This document shows, piece by piece, positions 34,944 through 41,649 of a stretch of DNA of 64,000 nt; position 1 is the stretch's first letter; each line of letters begins with the position of its first letter. The notes beneath the pieces are model-generated. The model worked only from the letters and a program-made list of their open reading frames with translations. It had not been told where the DNA came from and searched no databases. A program made the translations under genes and the position numbers. Origin of the DNA: a gamma proteobacterium HTCC5015 (GTDB taxonomy: Bacteria; Pseudomonadota; Gammaproteobacteria; HTCC5015); assembly GCA_000155715.1 (NCBI GenBank), contig DS990601.1, positions 62,001-126,000 of the forward strand, written 5' to 3'.

Positions 34944-35006
34944 GAAAACGCCTTGCGAAGGGGCGAAGTGCGCAGCACTTTGCCCTCTTGCGCAACTTGA
35001 TACTAG
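34944..35006 (-). other. attC-like site c (partly degenerate)
   Basis: On the minus strand TATCAAGTTGCGCAAGAGG pairs with CGCCCCTTCGCAAGGCGTTT around a TGC loop. The stem is long and bulged as in attC sites; one core is changed from TAACAA to TATCAA, and the other reads GCGTTT. Confidence 0.65.
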
Positions 35007-35023
35007 GTGCCGTTGCGCGATAT

Positions 35024-35563
35024 TCATGGTGCTGCCTTTGCTTTAGCAAGGGTTTCAGTAATTGCTGTATTAGCAATATACCTGCCGCCAGAAAATTCAC
35101 AGCAGTAGAATATACTATTACCTTGCGTCTTATCTGATACGTATTGAGCTAACTCCAGTGCTTTTTCGGGATCTTTAGCAACACCTTCACCACGAAGATA
35201 AATATTGGCTAGTTGAAACTTAGCAATTAATGCATCGCTGTTTTGATTAAAATAGCCAGCCTTTCCAGCTGCCCCAACAAGCTGACCGTTTGCCCAATTA
35301 CCCTCAGACTCTTGGGATGCGGCTTTTTCGTACCACGTTATTGCAGTGGAAATATCTTTAGTTATACCAGAGCCGAGCTCATAGGCGACACCAACGCGAA
35401 GTTGCGCCCATGGTTCGCCACGCTCAGCAGCGGGCATTAAAACTTCAAAAGGAGTGTTGTAATCATACTTTTCCCAAGCCACATCCACGGTGCGCTCACC
35501 AGGATTTGGCCCCGCACAAGCTGTAAGGCATAAAATTATTACTGCAATAAAAATAGCTCTCAT
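35024..35563 (-). CDS. Sel1-like repeat lipoprotein, cassette gene
   Basis: A 179-residue lipoprotein: signal peptide with lipobox LTAC at about 16. Two Sel1/TPR-like units follow, AQLRVGVAYELGSGITKDIS with AITWYEKAA, and FQLANIYLRGEGVAKD with PEKALELAQYV. It is AT-rich compared with the core and is followed by attC-like site c and preceded by site d. Sel1 proteins mediate protein contacts; the specific role is unknown. Confidence 0.75.
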   Translation of the reverse strand: MRAIFIAVIILCLTACAGPNPGERTVDVAWEKYDYNTPFEVLMPAAERGEPWAQLRVGVAYELGSGITKDISTAITWYEKAASQESEGNWANGQLVGAAGKAGYFNQNSDALIAKFQLANIYLRGEGVAKDPEKALELAQYVSDKTQGNSIFYCCEFSGGRYIANTAITETLAKAKAAP

Positions 35564-35578
35564 GATTTTCCTTCAGTC

Positions 35579-35696
35579 ATGTAACGCCTTGCTCACCGGC
35601 GCATACTGCGGAGAACGTTTTTGTGTAAAATGGAGCGCAGCGACACACAAAGCGAGCGAAGCAGTATGTGTCCTGGTGCAGCAACTTGTTATGTGT
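35579..35696 (-). other. attC-like site d, 118 bp
   Basis: The best attC of the array. On the minus strand CATAACAAGTTGCTGCACC at one end and GGTGAGCAAGGCGTTACATG at the other are imperfectly complementary, with a further stem GCAGTATG/CATACTGC inside and a variable loop. Cores TAACAA and GCGTTA are both intact. Confidence 0.85.
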
Positions 35697-35703
35697 TTTG
35701 TCA

Positions 35704-35919
35704 CTAATCGTGTTCATATGCAATAAGCCCTGATGTGCCACAGGAAAAAGTGTGCTGTTTACAACGAACCTTTTGCCCAGGAATGAACTCCCACTCCTCA
35801 TCTATTGGCATAATTTCATACGAAGCAATTGTGTAAGATCCGTTTGCATTTTTTGATGCTTTTGTCGGGCGCCACACTGTGGTTCCTTCATTTTTCAATT
35901 GTACGTAAATTGTTTCCAT
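35704..35919 (-). CDS. Small cassette protein (METIYVQLKNEGT type)
   Basis: A 71-residue hypothetical protein starting METIYVQLKNEGTTVWRPTK. Small proteins with this opening pattern (I/VYVxLxxEGTxVWRP) are familiar from integron cassettes; their function is unknown. Two Cys (VRCKQ, SCG) are near the C-terminus. It is followed within 8 bases by attC-like site d. Confidence 0.7.
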   Translation of the reverse strand: METIYVQLKNEGTTVWRPTKASKNANGSYTIASYEIMPIDEEWEFIPGQKVRCKQHTFSCGTSGLIAYEHD

Positions 35920-36268
35920 ACTTGATTACATAACAGTTAAATCAGCGGCCTCGGGCCGCATATGTCGATGCCGCATATTTCTTGAGTACGGCTCATTTAT
36001 TTTATTGAAAAACAATAAAAATCAGACATTTGCGTTCTCTGTCTTATGTTTCCGACTGAGATATGCGGTGTGTGGCCGCCTATTTCTGGCTTTACTTGAA
36101 TTTGTAAGTGCTTGATTTTTATTCAGTTACTGGGAGGTGTTCGCTGATTTGCGCACTTCCCTGTTTTTGCTGGCATTTAATCTAGCATATTGCGCGGTGG
36201 TGTTGAATGGTGTGAGTCTTTCACGCTTTCTCGACATGGGCTGAAACACAATGTCTCCATCGATTTGA
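35920..36268. other. Gene-free upstream edge of the cassette array
   Basis: Holds a long-range dyad: 35945-35963 and 36061-36079 (GCGGCC-N-CGCATAT and its complement), with ACATAAC outside the left arm. It could be a further large attC or the attI side of the array, but the right outer core is not convincing. The promoter of the lipocalin gene must lie at its end. The short minus-strand frame at 36127-36357 is not taken as a gene. Confidence 0.5.
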
Positions 36269-36280
36269 ATGGAGCGTGTT

Positions 36281-36820
36281 ATGAGTATGCGATGGTTGAC
36301 GATAAGCCTGTGCAGTTCCCTGCTGCTCGGTTGCCAATCCGCCCCCACCATGAACACTGTCGATCAGGTGGATTTAGAGCGTTTTATGGGCGATTGGTAT
36401 GTCATCGCCAACATTCCCACCTTTATTGAGGAAGGTGCGCACAACGCGGTAGAGCGCTACGAGCTTAACGACGACGGCAGCATTGCCACCACGTTCAGCT
36501 TTAGGCAGGGCGGCTTTGACGGCGAGCGAAAGACCTATACGCCCAAGGGTTTTGTCGTCAGCGACAACAACGCTGAGTGGAAGATGCAGTTCCTCTGGCC
36601 TTTTAAATCCGAGTATCTCGTGGTGTATCTCGACGACAGCTATCAACACACCATTATTGGCCGCAGCAAGCGCGACTACATCTGGCTCATGGCTCGCACG
36701 CCTAGAATCAGCGAAGCGCACTACCAAGCCATGCTTCAGCGCGCCGATGAGCTGGGTTACGACACGGAAAAGATTCAGCCCGTGCCTCAGCAATGGGAGC
36801 AATCAAAGACCAAGCAATAA
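36281..36820 (+). CDS. blc: Outer-membrane lipocalin (Blc-like lipoprotein)
   Basis: A bacterial lipocalin of about 179 residues that binds lipids in the envelope. The signal peptide ends in lipobox LLGC. The lipocalin hallmark ERFMGDWYVIANIPTF follows, then VERYELNDDG and a beta-barrel pattern to the C-terminus (RDYIWLMARTP). The start at 36281 has GGAG 7 bases upstream; 36269 and 36287 are alternatives. It lies between the cassette array and the terminator of the convergent Exb operon. Confidence 0.92.
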   Translation: MSMRWLTISLCSSLLLGCQSAPTMNTVDQVDLERFMGDWYVIANIPTFIEEGAHNAVERYELNDDGSIATTFSFRQGGFDGERKTYTPKGFVVSDNNAEWKMQFLWPFKSEYLVVYLDDSYQHTIIGRSKRDYIWLMARTPRISEAHYQAMLQRADELGYDTEKIQPVPQQWEQSKTKQ

Positions 36821-36886
36821 CCTCCAACACGCACCCTCGCTGTTCTCGGTGCGCGCTGTGGTTGTATTGGATTAAGCACTGGGCAT

Positions 36887-36911
36887 AAAAAAGCCTCCCA
36901 GTGGGAGGCTT
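36887..36911. terminator. Terminator between lipocalin and Exb operon
   Basis: AAAAAAGCCTCCC-AGT-GGGAGGC; on the minus strand the stem is followed by a T run, so it ends the TonB/Exb operon. It may also stop the lipocalin transcript. Confidence 0.85.
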
Positions 36912-36936
36912 GATCGGTTTGATAGGGGCCCTGCTC

Positions 36937-37887
36937 TTACGGCGTGAAGTCGGCGGGGAACTCGATGGTTTCCTTGGGACCGAGGCCGAAGTTGGCTTGC
37001 ACTTGGATGCGGCTGGCCATGGACTTCTCTAAGCCAGGATCGTTGAGGTCGGAACGCACCACCGAGGCGGCGAGCACTTTCCCGCTTTGATCCAGCTTCA
37101 CTCTAAACACGACGGTACCCTGCAACAGTGGGTTGCGGCGACGCGCCTTGTTGTAGAGGAAATCCAGACGTCCCTGAATCATCTTCAGTGCCGCTGCGAT
37201 CTGCTGGGGTGAACGACGCAATGAGCCTTTGGGACTCCCTGAAGCGCTGGCGTTACCCGCCCGCTCGGTTTTGCTGGTAGTGACCTTGTTGCTCACCGTT
37301 GCCACATTGCGATTACCCAAGTTGCCGGCGATACCGCTATCTGAAGCGATATTGGTATCGACACCACCACTGCCACTGCTCAGGTCAGTGTCCAGTGAAG
37401 CGCTTGAGGCTTCGACACGGCGTTTGCTAGAGGCCGCTGTCACCAGCTTGGTGTCGGTATTGGCCACTGAGGAGCGACGCACCTCGGGCATACCGCCAAA
37501 GGCGAGTAGACCTTTGCTCTTGACCGCTTCACGCGCTTGCTCGACCGTTTGCTCGGGCTTCTCGACGGGCTTGGGCTGCTCGATGGGTTTGGGTAAATCT
37601 TCGACGGGTTGTTCCTCGACGATTTCCTCTTCCACGGGCTCGGGCTCTTCGGGTTTTTCCTCGGGCTTTTCTTCAACGGCTGGCGGTGGAGGCTCCACTT
37701 CCGGCTCCTCCTGCACAATCAGTTGAGCGAAGCGCTCGGGCACTTCTTCGACCTCGGGCTCGGGCAACTCGATTCCGCTGATGACATAGTACATCGCAAT
37801 CACGAGAAGCAGCGCGAGGATCAATAAAATGCTAAGGAATCGCCCCGTGCCCGGCGTGTTGTCCCAGGGCATGATGCTGCGTTGTAG
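36937..37887 (-). pseudogene. TonB/AgmX-type energy transducer, split by IS
   Basis: The main part of a proton-motive-force transducer. It has one transmembrane helix after MPWDNTPGTG, a long Pro/Glu/Val-rich periplasmic linker (EEKPEEKPEEPEPVEEE), and a C-terminal domain (GKVLAASVVRSDLNDPGLEK) as in AgmX/PglI and TonB proteins. An IS407-like element sits after codon 6; joining 39101-39083 to 37883 restores an open gene of about 321 codons starting MSAQVLQRSIMPWDN. The split piece can be read from an ATG at about 37873, or as an in-frame extension from 38061 inside the IS that adds about 62 foreign residues. Expression would need a promoter in the IS. Confidence 0.85.
37884..37887. repeat. 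Target duplication GTAG, left
   Basis: Four bases GTAG directly before the IS left end, repeated after its right end at 39083-39086. A 4-bp duplication agrees with the IS407 group of the IS3 family. Confidence 0.85.
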
Positions 37888-37957
37888 TGTAATCCCCCCA
37901 AAAAACCATCGAGGTTTTGAGTAGAGACTTTTACAATGATCGCATAAGGAGCGAATA

Positions 37958-38224
37958 ATGAAGAAGTCTCGATTTTCCGACAGCCAGATTCTGGCGATTT
38001 TAAAACAGCACGAAGCGGGCGTACCGGTGGCTGAGTTAGCCCGAGAGCACAACGTCAGCACGGCGTTGGTCTACCGGTGGCGGGCCAAGTTTGGCGGCAT
38101 GGACGCGTCTCTAATGAAACGTATGAAAGAGCTAGAGGCGGAGAATGCTCGGCTCAAGAAAATGTACGCCGAAGAGCGGATCAAAGCGGATCTTCGTCAG
38201 GAAGCGCTTGAGGGAAAGCTGTAA
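37958..38224 (+). CDS. IS407-like transposase OrfA
   Basis: An 88-residue DNA-binding subunit. It starts MKKSRFSDSQILAILKQHEAG, has the helix-turn-helix VAELAREHNVSTALVYRWRAKFGG and ends in a leucine-zipper-like helix (MKELEAENARLKKMYAEE). A ribosome site AAGGAG lies before the ATG. It is intact, unlike the copy at 1882-2147. Confidence 0.93.
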   Translation: MKKSRFSDSQILAILKQHEAGVPVAELAREHNVSTALVYRWRAKFGGMDASLMKRMKELEAENARLKKMYAEERIKADLRQEALEGKL

Positions 38225-38244
38225 GGCCATCTTCCCGTCGAGAG

Positions 38245-39042
38245 ATGGCCAAGAGCGGTGTGGCCAAGCATGGCATCAGCATTCGACTGGCCTGCGAGGT
38301 CTACAGTATCAGCGAGACCTGTTACCGCTACCAGCCTGTGCTAGGTGGTGAGAACGCCGTCATTGCTGACTGGCTGCTGAAGCTGACCCAAACGCATAAG
38401 CGTTGGGGGTTTGGCTTGTGTTTTTTGTACCTGCGCAACGTCAAAGGTTATCGATGGAACCACAAGCGCGTGTATCGCATTTATCGCGAACTCGAATTAA
38501 ACCTGCGGATTAAACCCAAACGACGGATCAAGCGAGACTATCCCGGTGAGTTGGCTGTGCCGATCGCCCCCAACCAAGTCTGGTCGATGGACTTTATGAG
38601 CGATCAGCTTGTCAGCGGTAAAACTGTGAGAACTTTCAATGTACTGGATGACTACAATCGTGAAGGCTTGGGTATTGAGGTCGACCTTTCGCTACCTACG
38701 GCCCGAGTCATTCGAGCCCTTGAGCAGATCATTGAATGGCGCGGAAAGCCCGCAGCTTTGAGGTGTGACAATGGGCCTGAGTACATTTCGCAAGCCTTGG
38801 TGGAGTGGGCAAACAGAAAGCGGATAACACTGATCTACATCCAGCCGGGGAAGCCAACTCAAAATGCCTATATTGAACGTTTTAACCGAACCGCACGCCA
38901 CGAATGGTTAGATCTTCACGAGTTCAACAGCGTGCCCCACGCTCAACTGCTGGCCACACAATGGCTCTGGGAATACAATAATGAACGGCCAAACTCGGCC
39001 ATCGGCGGGATCCCACCTGCCCAACTGCTACAAGTAAGCTAA
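38245..39042 (+). CDS. IS407-like transposase OrfB
   Basis: A 265-residue DDE transposase subunit with WSMDFMSDQL, RCDNGPEYIS and NAYIERFNRT holding the catalytic acids. It is intact to its natural end (PPAQLLQVS). In IS3 elements the active enzyme is often an OrfAB fusion made by programmed frameshifting between the two frames; the 21-base gap here is compatible with that, but no slippery site was identified. Confidence 0.93.
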   Translation: MAKSGVAKHGISIRLACEVYSISETCYRYQPVLGGENAVIADWLLKLTQTHKRWGFGLCFLYLRNVKGYRWNHKRVYRIYRELELNLRIKPKRRIKRDYPGELAVPIAPNQVWSMDFMSDQLVSGKTVRTFNVLDDYNREGLGIEVDLSLPTARVIRALEQIIEWRGKPAALRCDNGPEYISQALVEWANRKRITLIYIQPGKPTQNAYIERFNRTARHEWLDLHEFNSVPHAQLLATQWLWEYNNERPNSAIGGIPPAQLLQVS

Positions 39043-39082
39043 CCCTCTACTCATACGGACGGTTAAAAATGGGGGGATTACA

Positions 39083-39101
39083 GTAGTACTTGTGCTGACA
39101 T
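39083..39101 (-). pseudogene. Detached 5' end of TonB-like gene
   Basis: Start codon and first six codons (MSAQVL) of the transducer gene, preceded by TAGGAGGAGAG, which supplies both the exbD stop and a strong ribosome site. It ends in the GTAG duplication at the IS right end. Confidence 0.85.
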
Positions 39102-39109
39102 CTCTCCTC

Positions 39110-39619
39110 CTACGAACCGACGGCGGATTTTTGCAGCACAGCGAGCGAGATACGGGTGTATCCCATGTCTGTACAACTTTTCATGACTTTTTGCAGCACG
39201 CTAAACGGCACACTGCGGTCACCCACAATATTGATGTTCTGCAGCTTGTCGTTGGCGCCGAGGTCTTTAACAACCACTTTGCCAAGCTCTTTCTGCAGTG
39301 CATTTTGCACGGCGGGCAGCAGTTCACCCGAGCTGTTCAGGACTTTATCCATTTCAATAACGGCTTTGTTCTGAACCAAAATGCGATCGCGAGCGATCAT
39401 GACCGTGACGGTCTCCTCCGGTGGCGTTTGCGCCAGTGATTCCGGCAATTTCAGGTTATCGTCTTTGGGGATTTCCTGAACGCTGGATTGGCTCACCAAC
39501 AGAAAGAACACCAAGATGGTAAAAATATCCATTAACGACACAAGGTTCATGCCCGGTGCGCGTTTAGCTCGGGCGGTGCGCTGGTCACGGCGAAAATTTC
39601 TACGCGATTGTGAACTCAT
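39110..39619 (-). CDS. ExbD/TolR-family biopolymer transport protein (second)
   Basis: A 169-residue stator protein. A basic N-terminus (RRNFRRDQRTARAKRAPG) is followed by one transmembrane helix (LVSLMDIFTILVFFLLV) with the functionally important Asp at its start, then a periplasmic domain. It overlaps the preceding exbD by 4 bases. With ExbB it should harvest the proton gradient for the TonB-like protein, whose gene follows but is cut by the IS. Confidence 0.9.
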   Translation of the reverse strand: MSSQSRRNFRRDQRTARAKRAPGMNLVSLMDIFTILVFFLLVSQSSVQEIPKDDNLKLPESLAQTPPEETVTVMIARDRILVQNKAVIEMDKVLNSSGELLPAVQNALQKELGKVVVKDLGANDKLQNINIVGDRSVPFSVLQKVMKSCTDMGYTRISLAVLQKSAVGS

Positions 39620-40140
39620 TGTGCACCTCCCGCAGCGGGTGCTTCGCCAATTGAAACGGCGGGGAACAGTGTTTGGCGCTTAATTTCGCCCTCTTCTTCC
39701 CATACCTTTTCTTTGACCGCATCCATCGCTTGTATCAAACGCTGATATTCGATGTCACTCTCTAGCAAGATCACCGCACTTTGCACATCTGGCAAACGCT
39801 GCTTAGCGCCGACTAAGTACTGCGTCAGCTGCTCAATATCGTAGCTTCCGTCTTCATCGGCTTTCAGCTCCAAAGCAATCTTGTCGCCATTATTAACCAA
39901 TAAACGATTCTCTCGGAGGATCAGTTCGACCTTTTCCTTTTTGTCCTCGTCGTTGTTTTCCTCTTGCTTGGTTGGCTCCTGATCGGGATCAGGCATGTTC
40001 AGTTCCAACACAGCCATCTGAGAAAACACGGCAGAAATCAAAAGAAAAGGCACCAAAACCACCATCAAGTTCAAGAAGGCGGTGATATTTAGCTCCGCAG
40101 CCTCGTTATTGGTTTTTTTACGCCTTTTTAAACGGCTCAT
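39616..40140 (-). CDS. ExbD/TolR-family biopolymer transport protein (first)
   Basis: A 174-residue protein with a short basic cytoplasmic start (SRLKRRKKTN) and one transmembrane helix (LNLMVVLVPFLLISAVF). The usual Asp at the helix start is replaced by Asn (ITAFLNLMVV), so it may be a structural partner of the second ExbD rather than a proton carrier. A charged linker (QEENNDEDKKEK) and a periplasmic domain follow. It lies 2 bases after exbB. Confidence 0.88.
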   Translation of the reverse strand: MSRLKRRKKTNNEAAELNITAFLNLMVVLVPFLLISAVFSQMAVLELNMPDPDQEPTKQEENNDEDKKEKVELILRENRLLVNNGDKIALELKADEDGSYDIEQLTQYLVGAKQRLPDVQSAVILLESDIEYQRLIQAMDAVKEKVWEEEGEIKRQTLFPAVSIGEAPAAGGAQ

Positions 40141-40142
40141 AA

Positions 40143-40775
40143 TTAGTTACGAATTTCAGATTCTGTGATGGCGTTGAGTGTTTTCACCGACACCATTTCC
40201 AAACCCTCGACCACCTCGGCGGTTTTGGTAGAAATGAAATAGTGAATCAACAGCAGCGGAATACCCGTCATCAAACCAAAGGCCGTGGTGTTCATCGCCA
40301 CAGAGATACTCTGCGAGAGCAAGTCGGCTTTTTCAGCGGGGTTGGCATTTGCCACTGCGGTAAAGGCCGCGATCAGGCCCATAATCGTACCCAAGAGGCC
40401 GAGCAGCGTGGCGATGTTTGCCAGCGTGGCAATGTACTGCGTGCGCTTTTCCAACTGAGGCGTCACTTCCATCAAGCCCTCTTCCATCGCGATTTCAATG
40501 TCGTCGCGGCGGCGGCCATTCGCTTGGCGGTTCAAGCCATAGGCAATAATGCGGCTGACTTCTGAGTTCGTTTGATCGGCGGCTTGACGCGCTTTAGACA
40601 AGTCGCCCGCCTTCAACAAAGGCTCTAGATAAGACCAGACCTTTTTGTTAGACCCAGTGTGACGCGTCAAGAAAATATAGCGCTCAAGAGCGATGGCGAG
40701 CCCCCATAGCAACACACCGGCAATGATGTACATAAATACACCGCCGTCTTGGAAGAAACGAATAACAGTTTCCAC
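40143..40775 (-). CDS. MotA/TolQ/ExbB-family proton channel protein
   Basis: A 210-residue inner-membrane protein with three transmembrane helices: GVFMYIIAGVLLWGLAIALE, IATLANIATLLGLLGTIMGL (with the conserved GLLGTV-type motif) and the helix TTAFGLMTGIPLLLIHYFI. It forms the channel of the ExbB-ExbD complex. It lies between a small secreted protein and two exbD genes in the TPR/Exb operon. Confidence 0.92.
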   Translation of the reverse strand: METVIRFFQDGGVFMYIIAGVLLWGLAIALERYIFLTRHTGSNKKVWSYLEPLLKAGDLSKARQAADQTNSEVSRIIAYGLNRQANGRRRDDIEIAMEEGLMEVTPQLEKRTQYIATLANIATLLGLLGTIMGLIAAFTAVANANPAEKADLLSQSISVAMNTTAFGLMTGIPLLLIHYFISTKTAEVVEGLEMVSVKTLNAITESEIRN

Positions 40776-40778
40776 AAT

Positions 40779-41054
40779 TTACTCCTCGGTTTGTAATGAT
40801 TGATAAAATTGAATGCTACGAAGTAGCTCTTGGCGCTCAATTCTGGGGAAGCGCTCATCTAGTAAACTTTGTTGTGGCAGATTCGGCGTCGAATCAATTT
40901 CGTCTTGTTTCCAAGGCACGATAATGATCGATTGCGGCAATTCGTTGTTGCCAATAATCGACACGCCCTCTACTTGGCGCACCTCTTCTGAGTACGCCCC
41001 CGCCCCCCATAGGCAGAGGCTAACCATACAAAATAATTGACAGACTTTCATCAT
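40779..41054 (-). CDS. Small secreted protein of the TPR/Exb operon
   Basis: A 91-residue hypothetical protein when started at 41054, which has a strong ribosome site (GGGAGGTTAGG). A signal peptide (MMKVCQLFCMVSLCLWGAGAYS) and a mature acidic part with SIIIVPWKQDEI follow. It lies 3 bases upstream of exbB. No family recognised; the conserved place suggests a periplasmic accessory of the Exb complex. Confidence 0.65.
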   Translation of the reverse strand: MMKVCQLFCMVSLCLWGAGAYSEEVRQVEGVSIIGNNELPQSIIIVPWKQDEIDSTPNLPQQSLLDERFPRIERQELLRSIQFYQSLQTEE

Positions 41055-41055
41055 C

Positions 41056-41649
41056 CTAACCTCCCGTCTGCCCGACTTTGGCCTCAAGCACCTGCACCCA
41101 GATTTTAACGGTGTCGTCGGGCGTCGCGCTTAAGGCTTGAAATTGCTTGTAATGATTTAAAGCGCAACTGGGATTGTTGAGGTACAACTCGCACAGTACG
41201 CCGAGGTTGTAGTGCGCGCGCGCACTCTGTGGGTGCGTGGCGATTTGTTTTTCATAGAGTTGCTTTGCCTTATCGAATTCGCCTTGCATGCGATAGGTTA
41301 CGGCGATTTGATTGACAATATCGAGATTGCCTGGCGACATGCCCAGCGCCCGCTTCAAATTTTCTAGGGCTTTCTCGTATTCGCCCAGCTCGGCTTGAGC
41401 CACACCTAGGTTGGCAATGACCTCAGCGCTTCTTCCCACTTTTTCATTCGCGCGTTGCAGTAGCGGTAGCGCCTGCTCGTAATCTTCCGCTTGCAGCATT
41501 TCCAGTGCGTACACATAGGCTTGATCGGGCGTCATGCTCTGATGGTCGACGCGCGCCTTAACGCTATCTGAGCCACCACAACTCGCCAATATCGACACAC
41601 TGGCCAGCAGCGCAATGAGTTTTAGTGGAATCCATGTATTACTGCGCAT
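41056..41649 (-). CDS. TPR lipoprotein
   Basis: A 197-residue lipoprotein with lipobox LASC at about 24. About four TPR units follow: AYVYALEMLQAEDYEQALPLL, VIANLGVAQAELGEYEKALEN, DIVNQIAVTYRMQGEFDKAKQ and ARAHYNLGVLCELYLNN. It probably scaffolds protein contacts on the periplasmic side of a membrane. It overlaps the large TPR gene by 11 bases. Confidence 0.85.
   Translation of the reverse strand: MRSNTWIPLKLIALLASVSILASCGGSDSVKARVDHQSMTPDQAYVYALEMLQAEDYEQALPLLQRANEKVGRSAEVIANLGVAQAELGEYEKALENLKRALGMSPGNLDIVNQIAVTYRMQGEFDKAKQLYEKQIATHPQSARAHYNLGVLCELYLNNPSCALNHYKQFQALSATPDDTVKIWVQVLEAKVGQTGG

Larger units (their letters stand above)
37888..39082 (+). mobile_element. Complete IS407-like (IS3 family) insertion sequence
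   Basis: A 1195-bp element with terminal inverted repeats starting TGTAATCCCCCC, orfA and orfB intact, and a 4-bp target duplication. It is inserted opposite to the direction of the Exb operon and separates the TonB-like gene from its start codon and ribosome site. Confidence 0.95.

Noticed and set aside
34831-35100. 89-codon minus-strand open frame
   Set aside because: It crosses attC-like site c and the end of the Sel1 lipoprotein gene; hydrophobic stretches come from the palindrome.
37888-38061. A 62-residue extension as the true N-terminus of the TonB-like protein
   Set aside because: It lies entirely within the IS; the original start (MSAQVL) is found intact on the other side of the element.
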